A stretch of 64,000 bases of DNA from Halicephalobus mephisto (taxonomy: Eukaryota; Nematoda; Chromadorea; Rhabditida; Panagrolaimidae): positions 248,001 to 312,000 of the forward strand of contig SWDT01000211.1 of NCBI GenBank assembly GCA_009193035.1, given 5' to 3'. The notes beneath the pieces were generated by a model, which saw only the letters and a program-made list of their open reading frames with translations, searched no databases and was not told where the DNA came from. Positions 44,478-56,478 of the stretch are shown here, piece by piece (positions within the stretch are counted from its first letter, which is position 1; every line of letters starts with the position of its first letter). Both the position numbers and the translations under genes were made by a program.

Positions 44478-46687
44478 ATGGACGTTCAGAATCCTTTCCA
44501 AGTTGTTTGGGAAAAACCTACAACTACAAATTTTGCTGAATATGTGTTCAAGAAAATTGCCAAATATGGAACTCAGCATGCCATGGTATGTCGCTTTGTT
44601 GGTCTTTGAATAATTGCCGGTACGTCACTTTCTAGATTGACTTTGAAACTGGGAAACAATGGAGGTATCCAGAATTCAAACAGTTCAGTGAGACCTGCGT
44701 TACTAGATTACGAGAAATGGGAGTCAGTTCGAACTCTAGAGTTGCTGTAGTTACATCCACAACTGGTCAGGCACTGTTCGTTCATATGGCTAATGCTATT
44801 ATCGGATCTACTGCTGTATGCATCAATGGATACTGTACAATCGGTCTGTTTTCGAAATAAAAGATGCTTAGCAAATTAAGTGAGTTTAAGATGAACTATG
44901 GCAACAAGTTGACCTCAGTGAATCAACTCATTGCGTCACTGAAACACAATTTCTTCCCAAAATCGAGGAAGTCAGAAGGAAAGCAGTTATGCGTGGAGGA
45001 GGTCGGATAAAAGTCATCAAAACCCTCGATGACGTCCTTAGTGCTAACAAGATTAGCATTCCGACTATCAGCAAGAGAGAATCCAGGGCCCAATTACTGG
45101 TCAAGGAAGAGAGCCAGCTATCCCTTACTACGGAACAATCCTTAACACCAACCTCTGATAAAATTGATGGCGTTTCAGAGATTCATGATAATAGTGAGTC
45201 TCCAGAATCTCCGGAAGAAGAAAAAGATAACTCAAGTCCTCAACAACTACGAATTCCACTATTTATTTTTTATTCATCTGGAACAACAGGGTTACCGAAA
45301 GCTGTTGAAGTAACTCATCAATCTATGATCATTAACGTGATGCAAATGAGTTTTCCGGTCTACAATATGATTTCCACAAAAGATCGATTTCTACTACCCC
45401 TTTGTGTTCATCATTTATTCGGTACAATTAGTACCTATTATTCTCTTATAAACGGGGCTACATTGATTTTGCTGGCCAAATATTCCCCGAAAACTTTTCT
45501 CCAAGCTATCGACGAAAACAAAGTGGGTTGTTTTTGAATCAACAATTATTTTGATACTGACTTTAGATAACTCTTACTCATGTGACCCCGCCGATGATCC
45601 AGATGCTCGCTACAGATTTCATTGTAAAGGATTATAATCTATCAAGTTTACGATCCATTGTTGTAAGTGGAGCCCCCCTCGATAAAAACCTTGCTGAGCA
45701 GTGTCGACAACGATTGGAATTGAAAGACCTTCGTCAAGGTTGTGTTCTCCATTGAATTCAAACTAGTGAATAATTTTAGCATATGGAATGACCGAGCTCG
45801 GTGGTTTATGCACTTTGCCTCCTTATCAGAACGAAAACATTATGAGCGTAGGAGTCCCGTTGCCGGGAATGCTTATTCGTGTACGATTTATTTGAATATC
45901 GAAATATCTGAATGTAAGCAAACGTTGTAGATTGTAAATTGGGAAACAAAACAACTCTGTGAGCCCAATCAAATTGGTCAGCTGCACGTTGTGGGTCCGC
46001 AAGTCATGCCTAGCTTCTATCGGAATCCCAAAGCAACAAATGAGATAACCGATAATAACAGGATGGTCAAAACTGGAGATGCTGGATACTACGATAAGAA
46101 CGGATTCATCTACGTGGTTGGAAGAATCAAAGACTTGGTCAAGTACAAAGGGTCATTAGTATATCCTTCAGAAGTCGAGGCTATTATGAGAACACATCCA
46201 GGGATTGATGACTGCGCCGTGGTTGGAAGACAAGATCATGTTTCTGGAGAAGTCCCTGCCGCCTTTGTCGTAAGAAATCCAAACTATCCGTTGCTTGCCT
46301 CGGCCGAGGTCAGACAACACGTTGCAGGTGCAGTCTTATTCTCCTTGACTATACTTTCATGCTTGACATCTTTTAGGGAAAATTGCGCACTTCAAGGAAC
46401 TCAGAGGGGGTGTGTATTTTATTTCCGAAATTCCACGAACCATTTGTGGCAAGGTTCTGCGAAGGCAACTCAAGCAACATTGGGATCGAGAGCGGACCAT
46501 CGCGAAAACGGATGTCGCCAATTCTACTGGACAGAACACTTCCTCTTCCTCCAATGGCTCGACCATAGGAAAAGCACGAAGTTCAAGCAATATAGTAGGA
46601 AGTAGTACCCCCGTGAAGAATGCGGCGAACCAAAGAGGAGCAGCAACTCGCGGTCGAGTCAAAACAACCGTCGGAAGAGTTCGTTGA
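44478..46687 (+). CDS. 4-coumarate-CoA ligase/acyl-CoA synthetase-like enzyme with extra linker and basic tail
   Basis: Adenylate-forming enzyme that makes acyl-CoA from an acid, ATP and CoA. Exons 44478-44585, 44636-44843, 44891-45522, 45567-45738, 45780-45880, 45931-46327 and 46377-46687 close to 642 aa, about 90 longer than plant 4CL or luciferase. Motifs: FIFYSSGTTGLPKAVEVTHQ (P-loop; Lys is at a usual position but KG is KA), LPLCVHHLFG, VVSGAPL, AYGMTELGG, MVKTGDAGYYDKNGFIYVVG, RIKDLVKYKGSLVYPSEVEA and PRTICGKVLRRQL (catalytic Lys). About 60 residues of acidic Ser/Glu-rich linker are inserted just before the P-loop. The last ~70 residues are Ser/Thr/Arg-rich and end GRVR, so no PTS1. A separate overlapping frame from 44342 may be an upstream ORF. 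Confidence 0.88.
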
Positions 46688-46943
46688 GCTGCTTTAAGAA
46701 GATATTAACACCTTCTGTATCTTTTTTCTTTCGAGTTCGAACATTAACTATCCACTCCGTTTCAAGATTTGCTTTTAAGTAAACGATCTCCCGAGCAAAC
46801 TCACTCCTGCTTGCTTTCGCTTCATTATTTGCTTTCCCTAGTCTTTGACAACTACTATACCGTCCAAAACAATCGCCTTTGATTATTTCCTGTGGAATAT
46901 TATAGAGAATCGGTGCCATCACAAATAAAACAAGTTTTTTCAT
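46659..46943 (-). CDS. small secreted protein overlapping the ligase 3' end
   Basis: A single exon starting at the ATG at 46943 gives 94 aa. The N-terminus MKKLVLFVMAPILYNIPQ looks like a signal peptide. The mature part has two cysteines close together (GDCFGRYSSCQRLG), then a polar helical region (EAKASRSEFAREIVYLKANL) and a basic end. Its last 29 bases overlap, antisense, the end of the ligase coding region. No family recognised. No poly(A) signal was checked inside the opposite gene. Confidence 0.5.
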   Translation of the reverse strand: MKKLVLFVMAPILYNIPQEIIKGDCFGRYSSCQRLGKANNEAKASRSEFAREIVYLKANLETEWIVNVRTRKKKDTEGVNIFLKQLNELFRRLF

Positions 46944-47288
46944 GGTCTGACAATGCAATTCCAATTTTATTTTACTTCTCCAGAGAAGTATTATCTGTAC
47001 ACGTAATGGTAAAAATCAAAAAATGTATTAACTTTACAAGTTTTTTCTATCCAATCAATCTATCTAGAAAGACGAAAAGAGCAATTAATGTTGATGATCA
47101 AAACACGTGTTACCTGACAGGTTGTAATAGACATGTGACGGAAATGTGTATTTGGCAGAAAAATATAACACCGTGAAGCACAACATCTAATTGTATCAAC
47201 TATGAATATATTTGTGAACCTCTGATCAATTTGACCTAATCACCGATTTCTCCGGTGGTAGAATTTTCGACTGAAACTCGATCAATTA

Positions 47289-48703
47289 TTAAAATCCAGT
47301 TTTCCCAGGGAATCTCACCTGAATAAAGAATTCATCTCCATCTTCTATTCTGAGATATTGAAGAGCTTGTCCAGGAAAACGCAACTCAGTGGGTCCGTAA
47401 GAATCAACGTGGATATCGTGATAAAAGATTCGCATTAGTGGAACAGAGATCTCCGTCAGTTTGCTGGCGAATTTCATTAGATCCATGACTGTCTTTGTCA
47501 AACGGACCTTTAGACGTATGCAAATTCCTTTTTCTTCGCAGCGGAGAATCACTACTGCCCATTTACGGGGAGTAAAATCGACTTTCACTAGTTGTTCCAG
47601 GTTTCCATGGATCGATACGAGTTTGTTCCAAATAGCTGGTTTCTCTTCGTGGCCTTGATAGAAGCGAATGAAGAACCGTTCTGAATCCTCTCGTTGAATA
47701 TCGGTTATTGGAGACCCGTTTAGAATCTTTAACTTTGGCAAGCGTCCGACAATGAGATGATATTTTTCTTCATCAGGCAATTGCTCAAATAAGGGGTTAT
47801 TGAGAATCTTTAACTCCTCCAATCTTGTCATCAAGTCTAGGTTCTCAATAGCATTCCAGTCCTTAATGGAGCAATTGTGGAGGGAAAGGAACTTTATATT
47901 GGAAGTAATATCTGCTGTGGAAATACCGGTTACTGGGCAAGTTGGTTCGACGTTAGAAATCTTGTTCTCGGATAGATACAATCTTTCAACTCCCGGGAAA
48001 GCCTTAATGATGTATAAGACGACATTCCAATCCTGGAGGTTACAAGCATTAAGCTGTAGCTGTGTAACAGTTTCGGAAATGACACCTGGGAACAGGTCGT
48101 ATTTTGCATAACTATCGTTCTCATTGAGATCGAGTTCTTGAAGATTCGGTAGTTCCTTGCAGATAATGGCAAGAGACTGGAACGACAAATTGGTTCCATT
48201 GAGCAAAAGTGACTTTATATGGGAGCAATGAGGCAAATCAGCGTTAATTTGCTCTTGAAGAGGGTTGTGGCTCAGATTTACTCGTTTTAACTGGGGCATG
48301 GAATTAAGAAGAGCAGCAACGACATTCCAGTCGCTGATTTCATTGTAAGCTAAGTCGAGATCTACAACGGTAGCAACGAATGGTGCCAAACGGAGTTCAT
48401 CCCCAATGGAAGAAATGCCTTTTTTGTTCAAAACCATCAATTCCAAATGTCGCTCACATGCGAGTTTGCATGGACTGGTTCCAAACTGAAAACAATAACG
48501 AGACATTAAAAGTGAACAAAGGAAAGAAATCTTACAAAGTTAATGAAAGAGTCGACTTCTGGTTCTTCCAAATATTTTTTCTGCATATGGTAGAGGAGGG
48601 TATCCTCGGCTTCTGAAGTTTCTGTCTCGGTACTCGAAGTGGAGTCGTTTCTGTTCGATCGAGGATCGTTTAAGCAAAGGATTTCCATATTTTCTAATGT
48701 CAT
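47289..48703 (-). CDS. tubulin-specific chaperone cofactor E-like protein (TBCEL/COEL-1)
   Basis: TBCEL destabilises tubulin; in worms COEL-1 has this role. Exons 48703-48536 and 48485-47289 close to 454 aa; human TBCEL is 424. There is no CAP-Gly domain, which separates it from TBCE itself. Leucine-rich repeats run from about residue 75 to 300 (VVDLDLAYNEISDWNVVAAL, LKRVNLSHNPL, LQELDLNEND, LKFLSLHNCSIKDWNAIENL-type). A C-terminal ubiquitin-like domain follows (IRLKVRLTKTVMDLMKFASK to RIEDGDEFFIQV). The N-terminal 35 residues are Ser/Thr/Glu-rich. The single intron is 50 nt. Confidence 0.92.
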
Positions 48704-49318
48704 GGCTGTATTGAGCCAAGTCTTAACACCAGATGGTGACCCGCTGAAATGTTCATGCTAGGCAATTTCTTCTCAATTTCGCGTTCAGAGTCAAATGACA
48801 AAACGGCATTTCTCGCGACAATTCAAGTTTCTCAAAGTACTATGTTAATTTTTGCTCAAAGGCATGGAACCTTCACGTGCTGCCAGCTGGGGGCCAGACA
48901 CGGGACTCCGAACCGAAAAAATGTGGATGCAGGGACATGAACAAAGAACTGCCTCGGAAGTCAGCTGGTTCATCCAGCAGCCTTCAGTGCTCGAAGACAA
49001 CGGACAAACATGCTCCATACGGAGACCTGTGAGGCGGGGTGTGTAAGCAGACGCAAATCAGCTGACGCTCGCAAGAAACGTGCAAATAAAAGTAAAAGAG
49101 CAAGCACGAGAAATTTTCCATGACTTCAAGATTTATCGAATTGTCCCTCTTTATCAGTTTCAAGATCGTTCAGAGCAAACACGGATTTCTCTACAAAACA
49201 CTAGAGTACTTTTCCCCGAAAAAATGACGTTTAATTGTTTGTTTTTATTCTTGGGGTTCAGATAAACAAAAAATTGAACTCCATTGGAGAATTAAATAAT
49301 CAAAATATGCTTTGAAAA
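48704..49318. other. intergenic between TBCEL and Wnt genes
   Basis: About 615 bp upstream of TBCEL. The plus frame at 48852-49046 is not supported by splice or start context. No other feature seen. Confidence 0.45.
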
Positions 49319-50647
49319 TCATTTACAAGTGTGTACTTGGACGTGTTCTTTGCATTCTTTACATTTCACATAGCAACACCAGACAAATTTGCAATGACAT
49401 CGGACTACTTTGATTTCGCTTTTTGTATTGTATCCTCGGCCACAACAAAGGAGGTCGCAGCTGCCCGGACCATAAGAAGTGTTGTTGCATTCACGATTCT
49501 TTGTCCCTATTATGCCTAAAAAGTTATCCATAACAGCTAATTTCGAGCAAATTCCTCACCGGTAGAATCGTCTCTGTCACAGTAGTTAGGGGAATGGTAG
49601 AGATATGCCATTTCGTTTCCTCGAAGTGGGATTCGTCTCTCTGATTTTTCCTTTCTCCTAAGTCGTTTTTTTGCTCTTTTGGATACTTGAACAGCAAAGT
49701 GATTGTAACGCTGTTTTAACATCTCCCCGACTTCGTTGAATTTCGGCATCTGAAGCCAGCAAGTCTGGAGCTCGCAAGATCCACTAACCCCATGACAACG
49801 ACAATGCCGTCTCATATTCTGGGTTATGGCCTAAATAGTTCCCATGTGTTATACATTAATAAAGAAAAATCACCTCTCGACCGACAAAGTTATTGTGAAC
49901 GGCTACCAGATGTTTGACATCCCCTGTCTCCCTAAATTTCTCCCTCTCATATGCATCCAGGAATTGTCTGGAGAATTGAGTTGCAAAAGTGGTATCATCG
50001 GAACAGCCACCCCAAGTGAAGGGTGATTTTGGGGGTATTTTATGGACAGTTTCATAGGTTAGTTCTTGAATCATGTTTGTATCAATGTATCTCTGGGAAG
50101 CAGGCTGAGCGTTGCAACTACATTCACTGATGTTACCGTAACTGCAGAGTCGAGTGACTCCATGAACGATCCCAGCACTAGTTATCGCAGTGAGGAAAGC
50201 ACTTTCTCGATTAGCTGCTCGGAATGTGTTTCCTAACAAGTCCTGGAAAGTTAAGCCGTGGGTCGAAGCGTTCGGATACAGCTTGAATCGTTCTGAGCAA
50301 TTCCACCGCTCATTCTTGAACTGCATTTGACATTCATAGATGGCTTCTCTTGCATTCATAGCAATGGCCGGAATCAATATCGGATATATTTCACAGAGTT
50401 CCATCTGCTTCGGGTTTAATCCACTCAATCGGCGACATAGTAATCTCAAATGATCTTTCGACTGAATGGTAGTTTCGTCATATTTGGCCATTGACGATAA
50501 CGCGAGAGATCTAAAGACGATTTCATGGGTATATAACAACGACAGTAATCGAACTCACAGCCAGTTGTATGGATGGGGTTTGTTGTCATCACTAGCTTCG
50601 ACAAAGGCATAGAGCCAAAAAAGAAACAAAAATCTCCGCAGATTCAT
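49319..50647 (-). CDS. Wnt family secreted ligand
   Basis: Secreted, lipid-modified signal acting through Frizzled. Exons 50647-50559, 50510-49874, 49830-49560 and 49515-49319 close to 397 aa. The start gives a signal peptide ([18 protein letters not shown]). Wnt landmarks: [72 protein letters not shown] and [19 protein letters not shown], whose CHGVSGSC carries the acylated serine. The C-terminal Cys-rich part follows ([30 protein letters not shown]) and ends TCK. All expected cysteines appear to be there. I could not assign it to a particular worm Wnt (EGL-20, CWN-1, CWN-2, MOM-2 or LIN-44); that needs a tree. The basic [16 protein letters not shown] insert before the C-terminal domain is long. 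Confidence 0.96.
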
Positions 50648-53305
50648 GAAAACAAATCGATCGAGGCGAAGAACAAATCAAAAGATCGGTAGTGATTTGC
50701 CTTGACGAAATCACAACACAAGAGCTCTTCGTTATTGGTGCTCGGTTGTCGAATTTGCATTTACGACGTATCGCATGAATGCCCTCCCTATTCTTCAGAG
50801 ACTGAAGGTAAAAAGAGGAAAGAACACAAGTACAAACAATCCTTCTTAAATAAAGCTCGGGTAAGTAAGTATTTTACAACCATAATTGTCCCGTTTCAAC
50901 CAGTAATAGGGAGACTTGTTTTTGCAAGTCTCGGGAGTTTACAACATCAATTTAGTCGTTAACAATCACATCTGACATAAGGAACCATTGAACAATCGGA
51001 AAGTCGATTGCGACAGCGGCGGCTTTTAGTAAAATGTGAATGTTCATGGCAACAGTATGCAACAACTTTGCAACAAAGCTAGATTTAACATAGAAAAAAG
51101 TGATTTAGAAATCTCTGATAATAGAGTAAAAAATCAATAATCGACATGAGATTTAAATGGAGATATATCTGTTAGGACAAGCAAACATTGAATTCTATTA
51201 ATTCTAACTCCCATTATAGCACTATTCGAATATTTGCACTTGAAATCATAACCCAATATATATTCGATATATTAAGAAAGCTAGATTATTTCATGACTCT
51301 ATTCATTAAAGAGATGAATACATTTCTCATTTTATATATCGCTTAATAAACCGTTAAAGTTAGTACTGCTTCCCATAGAAATGTTTTTATGTGTTTAACA
51401 AAATAAAATATCGAAATCTAGTGCAATGTGGGTCTAATATTTATATGCTTTTATCACGTTCAAATTCGTGTAGTTAAATGCAAAGAAAGTAAGAAATCTC
51501 AGCCAAAGGCTTTGTTTTTGTTCACTTGGTAATTTAAGGAACCCGTGAGGTCGTAATAGATCTATTCCAAGATCATTTAAATAACGGAAGAGCTGTTCGA
51601 GGAAATACTTTTTCATAAGTTGTGTTTTCGGCCACCAATTTCACTAATAGAACACTTATTTGTTGAGTACTATTCATCCAAACCAAATTCAACTCCTTGA
51701 GGATTGAATTCGATTGAAACTGGTGTCAAAAAAGAAATATTTATTTCGTGATTATGAAACCTTTCCAAAGTATTGAAAAAACCAATGGAGTAAGCTTAGT
51801 TATAGGTTAAAAACCTTATTTTATGAGTAAGAATAATATTGAAAAGTCGTCGAATTTTATACAGTTATAAATTTAAGATAATATTCTTGATTGGAGCATT
51901 TCAAATATTAAACACGAAATACATCCTCAAAGTTAGGTAATGATAATTTTTAATTTTCCGCTAAAGCATATTGTAATTAATACGTTTATTATCCACTGCT
52001 AATTGCGAAATGCTGAATGATAAAATATCTACGCTTAATGAGAAGTTTTGCTATAAAACTCAGATGATTATTGATGAAACTTTAGTGAATTATGTTATCA
52101 AAGTTTATATTTAGATTTATAAACTTCATTGTAAATTGAAACATATACTTTATAAGTGTCTAACGTTTATTCATTCGTACTTTGTAGATTACTAAACTAT
52201 TCGCAATACCGAGATTGAATTACACAATAGTTAGAATCAGAAGATATATAACAATTATATCTTAATTCAGTATAAATGTGAGGATGATCAAGAAATTAAT
52301 TACTCATTCGTCATTCTTAGTAAAAGATTATAAAAGCAAATTTAATTGTATCAAATTTGTTCATTCTCGACAACACCATCTTTATACTCCTTATTATGGA
52401 AAAACTGCATATAGTCCTTTTATAACATATAAAAAGATCATTTAGTATAGTTATCCATCAAAGATATTTTATAATGTCCGTTTTTTTACTTAGTGTCCAA
52501 CTGATGGTAAACGACTTTGAGAGGTTTGATCAAGATATGGTCATATTATTTGCTATACATGTGAAACTGCATAAGCATGCAAGAAGTTTAAAAAACCCTT
52601 CGTCATTAAATAAGACCATTTAGTAGTTGTCAAGAGCATTTAGTTTGATTTTTATTTCTAAAATAAAGTTTAAGAAAATAAGCTATTAACAAGAATGATG
52701 AAATTATTGTTACTTTACAAAATCTACTACATCAAGTTTCTTCATGTAGAGAATCATGGGGAAAAACCTAATACAGTCAGCATTAAGGAACAAGGCAAAG
52801 ATGTTATATCTGAACTTAAAGTCGATAGAATTAATTGGTTAAGTATATCATTTGATAAAACAAATTACTTGTTTTAATAAAGATATATCTAATTTTAGAC
52901 AGGTTAAATCATTTCTTGTTTTAGTTTTATAATAAAATAAGTTGCAAGTCATCTTGTATATCCACAACCTAATTCTTTCTTGAATTGTCATATATTTTTG
53001 AAATCAATATTTAAAATCATATCAAATATTTGATTGTTAGATCTGTTTGTTATTCTAACTTAATTTCAAATTTGTCAATGATATTACTCAAGAAAAAAAA
53101 TATTTTAAACCAATTTACTTCGACAACATAGTAGTTCTGAAAATGTATTCATATTAAAACTGATCAATAATTATGGATAAGTTTTTTTGCCGAAGCTGAT
53201 GGTTGCAGTTCTTTCCTTATCAATAGTAGTCACAAAACTGTCTCATTTTCGGCGTCGATTCTTATCACAATATACACGTAGTTTTTGTTCGATCTCTTGA
53301 CTGCC
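50648..53305. other. long AT-rich intergenic region
   Basis: 2.7 kb upstream of the Wnt and four-TM genes, strongly AT-rich from 51.1 kb on. The short frames (51434-51616, 52695-52877) are not convincing. No repeat or RNA gene recognised. It may hold Wnt regulatory sequence. Confidence 0.45.
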
Positions 53306-53909
53306 ATGTTTAACTTTTCCAGCGTTATAAATATAAATATCCGGAAAAATCCGCAGGCAGCAGAAAGGCCTCAAAACTACACTTGCTGTGGCAGATTCCA
53401 TATTCAGGTTTGATTTTGCTCTATTACATTAATCGATTGAAGAATTCCAGACTGCAGCAGTCTTTTGCACTTTCTTTACCCTCTTCCTGCAGTTTTTGCA
53501 GACCATCGTCAATGTGGTCCACGCCGATAAGTTCACCAATCTTTCTTCAAATGTCTCAACGATATTTGATACTCTTGAATTCGTCGTTGTAGCCTTGGTG
53601 GCTTATTCAATTTACAAGAGAAATGAAATATATCTTCTACCTGCTCTGTCTCTAAATCTCTTCTTTGTCTGTGCTCTCATAATCTACTGTGTTTTGCACT
53701 TAATTTCTATAATTAATGGTGGCAAGTATTCCATTATTGGTGACCACTACAATGTGATTACACTCATTATATTCATTTATTTCACTTTTTATCAAATCTG
53801 GTTCACTTCTATCATGCTGGCTCTTTATAATTATTTCAAAGTAAAAAGAAGAAGAACCATTAACATTTTGTCTCCTCATATAATTGTCAACCCTAACTTT
53901 GAAGAATAA
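53306..53909 (+). CDS. four-transmembrane protein with CCG motif (copy 1)
   Basis: Exons 53306-53407 and 53451-53909 (43-nt intron, phase 0) give 186 aa. The N-terminus ends NYTCCGRFHIQ just before TM1 (TAAVFCTFFTLFLQFLQTIV). TM2 (FVVVALVAYSIY), TM3 (LFFVCALIIYCVLHLISII) and TM4 (LIIFIYFTFYQIWFTSIMLA) follow, then a basic cytosolic tail with VKRRRT. This looks like a nematode-expanded four-TM family (tetraspan/LAPTM-like in outline). I know no function for it. The convergent neighbour has the same layout. Confidence 0.75.
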
Positions 53910-53961
53910 AGTCATCATTTAACATCAAAATTTACAGAAAGCAGTCTTAGATGATATTGGA

Positions 53962-54819
53962 TCAATTGTGGTCGATTCTTAGTTGTCGGTACAGTAAAAT
54001 AGCGATAATTATACAAGACATCTGATAAATAACTGAGAAAATCAAGACGATGCTAGAAATAGGAGATTATATAATCATTTCGTTGTTATTCCTTACCAAA
54101 AGACTTTGTGCTCTGTTTGTTCGGTCAAACTTTTTGGGTGATCGCTAAAGCTCGTAAACACAATGATCAAAATCGCGGCACAACCAGCCCCGAGAAGTAA
54201 GATGGTTTGAAAGATCAAGGGAAGCAAAAACTTTCGTCGTTTTTTATAGGTTCCGTATCCGAATGTGGCAAATGATAGAGTGTGGACAAAGGCGATTCCA
54301 ATGATGGAACCACTAATATCCCAGAAGGTTGGATGATGAAATGCATGAATAATTGCACAAACAGCAACGACCAAAACCAAAAGCTCAGCAATCCCGAAGA
54401 GGATAGTAGCAACTGAAGTGTTGATTATTTTAAAACGTTATTTAAAAATACCTATAGTTAATCCGAAGATTCCGCAACAATTGTTTTCTTGGCCGGGAAA
54501 ACTTCTAACTGGTGAATCCCTACCACACAGTTTTCCACTTCCAAAAATATCAAATGAATAAGAATAAGCAATTTTGTGAGGTCTTTCTGGAGGTTCTTCT
54601 TGACCAGAAAATCGACTTTTGATGTTTTCTGAAAAATTTGATAAGAGGATAACGTAGTTTAGGGATTTTACCAAAATAATTCTTATTTGCTATGGTTCCC
54701 TTAGGTGAAGGGGCCGAGGAATCAGTACCAGAGTCATCCATTATGGATTCTAAACTCCCAGTTGAGGGAGTAGAGTAAGCCGGGGTGACCATGTAACCAT
54801 CGTTGTCGAAAGAATGCAT
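53962..54819 (-). CDS. four-transmembrane protein with CCG motif (copy 2)
   Basis: Exons 54819-54672, 54628-54452, 54412-54097 and 54052-53962 close to 243 aa. A Ser/Thr-rich cytosolic N-terminus of about 95 residues ends ENNCCGIFGLTIVATILFG at TM1. TM2 is GSIIGIAFVHTLSFATFGYG, TM3 LIFQTILLLGAGCAAILIIV and TM4 VLIFSVIYQMSCIIIAILL, followed by a short tail (YRQLRIDHN). The CCG before TM1, the basic loop between TM2 and TM3 (YKKRRKF versus YKRNE in copy 1) and the short tail suggest an old duplicate of the convergent gene at 53306-53909. Function unknown; likely in a plasma or endosomal membrane. Confidence 0.75.
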
Positions 54820-55360
54820 CAACGGTTATCCGTATCGATGAGTCGTGTTCAAACTGACCCAATATGGACCATTTCTTTTTGAAACCTGGTAGTGACCATC
54901 GTTTGCACATTCAACCATCCTCTTGATCGATTCTCAAGGTGTTCAGGTGCACAAATAGAGAGCATATCTTTTTATTCCAAATCAGGAATTCCTTCTTTTT
55001 ACGTTTTAAATAATTTTCACAGTTCGTAAAACATGACAATTTATGTCTTGATCGAAATTTCGCAACAAAAATGATCCCATTATTGCAAATTTATTCTAAT
55101 CGTCAACTGTGCTGGATCTTTCCATTAGATGTTGGAGATTGTTTATTATTGCCGATCGCGGCAACCATGTTTTCTTACTCAACTAAAAAAATAGAAGACA
55201 ACAGCTTAATTTCTCGCTAATTATCCATAAAGTTCATCGATGAATTACTGAAAAACATGTTTTGGTCAATAGCTATGCGGAAATTTCATATTTATATGTC
55301 TTGTGAGTATTTCTAAAACTGTTGTTTTTGAATATTTAGAGCAAATCAGAGAAACAGATA
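54820..55360. other. divergent intergenic region
   Basis: About 540 bp between the four-TM gene (minus) and the LEA-like gene (plus). AT-rich. No gene or clear motif seen. Confidence 0.45.
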
Positions 55361-56149
55361 ATGTACTACTACCCGATTGTTTTTGCACTTTTATTATTCA
55401 ATATGGTAAGTTTTAAATATTGTTCATTTTATATATTGATAGTGTTCTTTCAGGTTGGTTCCACATCTATTGGTGACACATCCAGTCAAGCGGCGACTTC
55501 TGCAGAAAAAACACTTGAAAGTGAAGCCCAGTCAGTCCACGATGAGTTCTCTCGTACTGCTAATAAAACTACAGAAGGAAATGATGTAGCAGGTAATGCC
55601 ATTGAAGATGCTGCTAATTCAGTTAAGGATATTGTTTCATCTGGAGTTGAGGCTGCAGGACAAGGATTGAAGAATACTGGTGCAGCAATAGGTGAAGCTG
55701 CTGGTAATGCCTACGATGCAGCTGGGAATTTGGCTCATAAAGCAGGAGGAAAGATTTCTGATGTCGCTGCTAGTGTCCGGGACGAAACTGGTGAGTTGTT
55801 CAATAAAGCTGGAGAAGGACTTCAGAATACTGGTGAAGCCATTGGAAATACTGCCTCTGAAATCCGTGATAGCACTGGTGAGTTGATCAATAAAGCTGGA
55901 GAAAAACTAGGAGGCACTGGAGATATGATTCCAGATAGTGGATCAGAAGCAGCTAATAAGACAGAAGAAGCTGTTTCTGAAGTTGGAGATAAAGTTCAAG
56001 AAGATGTGGAGAAGACAGAGAAAGTTAAGAAAGATACGAAAGAGACTATCGAGGAAGCCAAAGACAAAACTGACGAACAAGTCGAAGACAGCAAGAGTAT
56101 TATTTCGAAAGCTGGTGACGCCATCAGTAAGGGCTTATTGTATTACTAA
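55361..56149 (+). CDS. secreted LEA-like amphipathic repeat protein (gene 1)
   Basis: Exons 55361-55405 and 55454-56149 (48-nt intron, phase 0) give 246 aa. The signal peptide is MYYYPIVFALLLFNM plus a few residues. The mature chain has no cysteine and is built of Ala/Gly/Lys/Glu/Asp/Thr repeats: KDIVSSGVEAAGQGLKNTG, AAGNAYDAAGNLAHKAGGKI, ETGELFNKAGEGLQNTGEAI and STGELINKAGEKLGGTGDM. The end is charged (VKKDTKETIEEAKDKTDEQV). This pattern is like group 3 LEA proteins or apolipoprotein-type amphipathic helices, disordered when dry-free. A LEA-type desiccation or lipid-binding role is inference from composition. AATAAA at 56155-56160. An alternative last exon at 56429-56478 fits in phase. Confidence 0.78.
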   Translation: MYYYPIVFALLLFNMVSFKYCSFYILIVFFQVGSTSIGDTSSQAATSAEKTLESEAQSVHDEFSRTANKTTEGNDVAGNAIEDAANSVKDIVSSGVEAAGQGLKNTGAAIGEAAGNAYDAAGNLAHKAGGKISDVAASVRDETGELFNKAGEGLQNTGEAIGNTASEIRDSTGELINKAGEKLGGTGDMIPDSGSEAANKTEEAVSEVGDKVQEDVEKTEKVKKDTKETIEEAKDKTDEQVEDSKSIISKAGDAISKGLLYY

Positions 56150-56428
56150 GGGAAAATAAAAAGTTGTTCAGCTTTAGTTTCGATATGAATGACATATTCA
56201 TCTCCCTCAAAGCTATTTTTGATAGTTTCTAGATTCGATTTTTCACTATTTTATATCTAGAAAACAGAAAAGATGCGTGAGAGGTCATAGATCTAAAGAA
56301 AGTAGAAAAGTATTCGGAAATTATCAAAAACTGCTTTACAAAAAGTGCAATTTTCATCCATATAGAGACAAAAGTTAAACAACTTGATACATTCTTTTAA
56401 CATATAATTCAACTAATTTATTTTGCAG

Positions 56429-56478
56429 GTGATGCTGCTGCTTTTGTTCGAGACACAATCAGTGGTATCTTTTCGTAA
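56429..56478 (+). CDS. alternative terminal exon of LEA-like gene 1
   Basis: A TTTTGCAG acceptor opens GT GAT GCT..., encoding DAAAFVRDTISGIFS and a stop at 56478, with AATAAA overlapping the stop. A donor inside the previous exon (GCTG|GTGACG, 56014+100, i.e. after 56114) joins it in phase 1. The long form ends GDAISKGLLYY, the spliced form GDAAAFVRDTISGIFS. Both begin with GDA, so the tail may be swapped. Confidence 0.5.

Noticed and set aside
44342..44539. 65-codon frame overlapping the ligase start
   Set aside because: Possible upstream ORF, but I could not join it in phase to the ligase and it has no family; not called as a gene.
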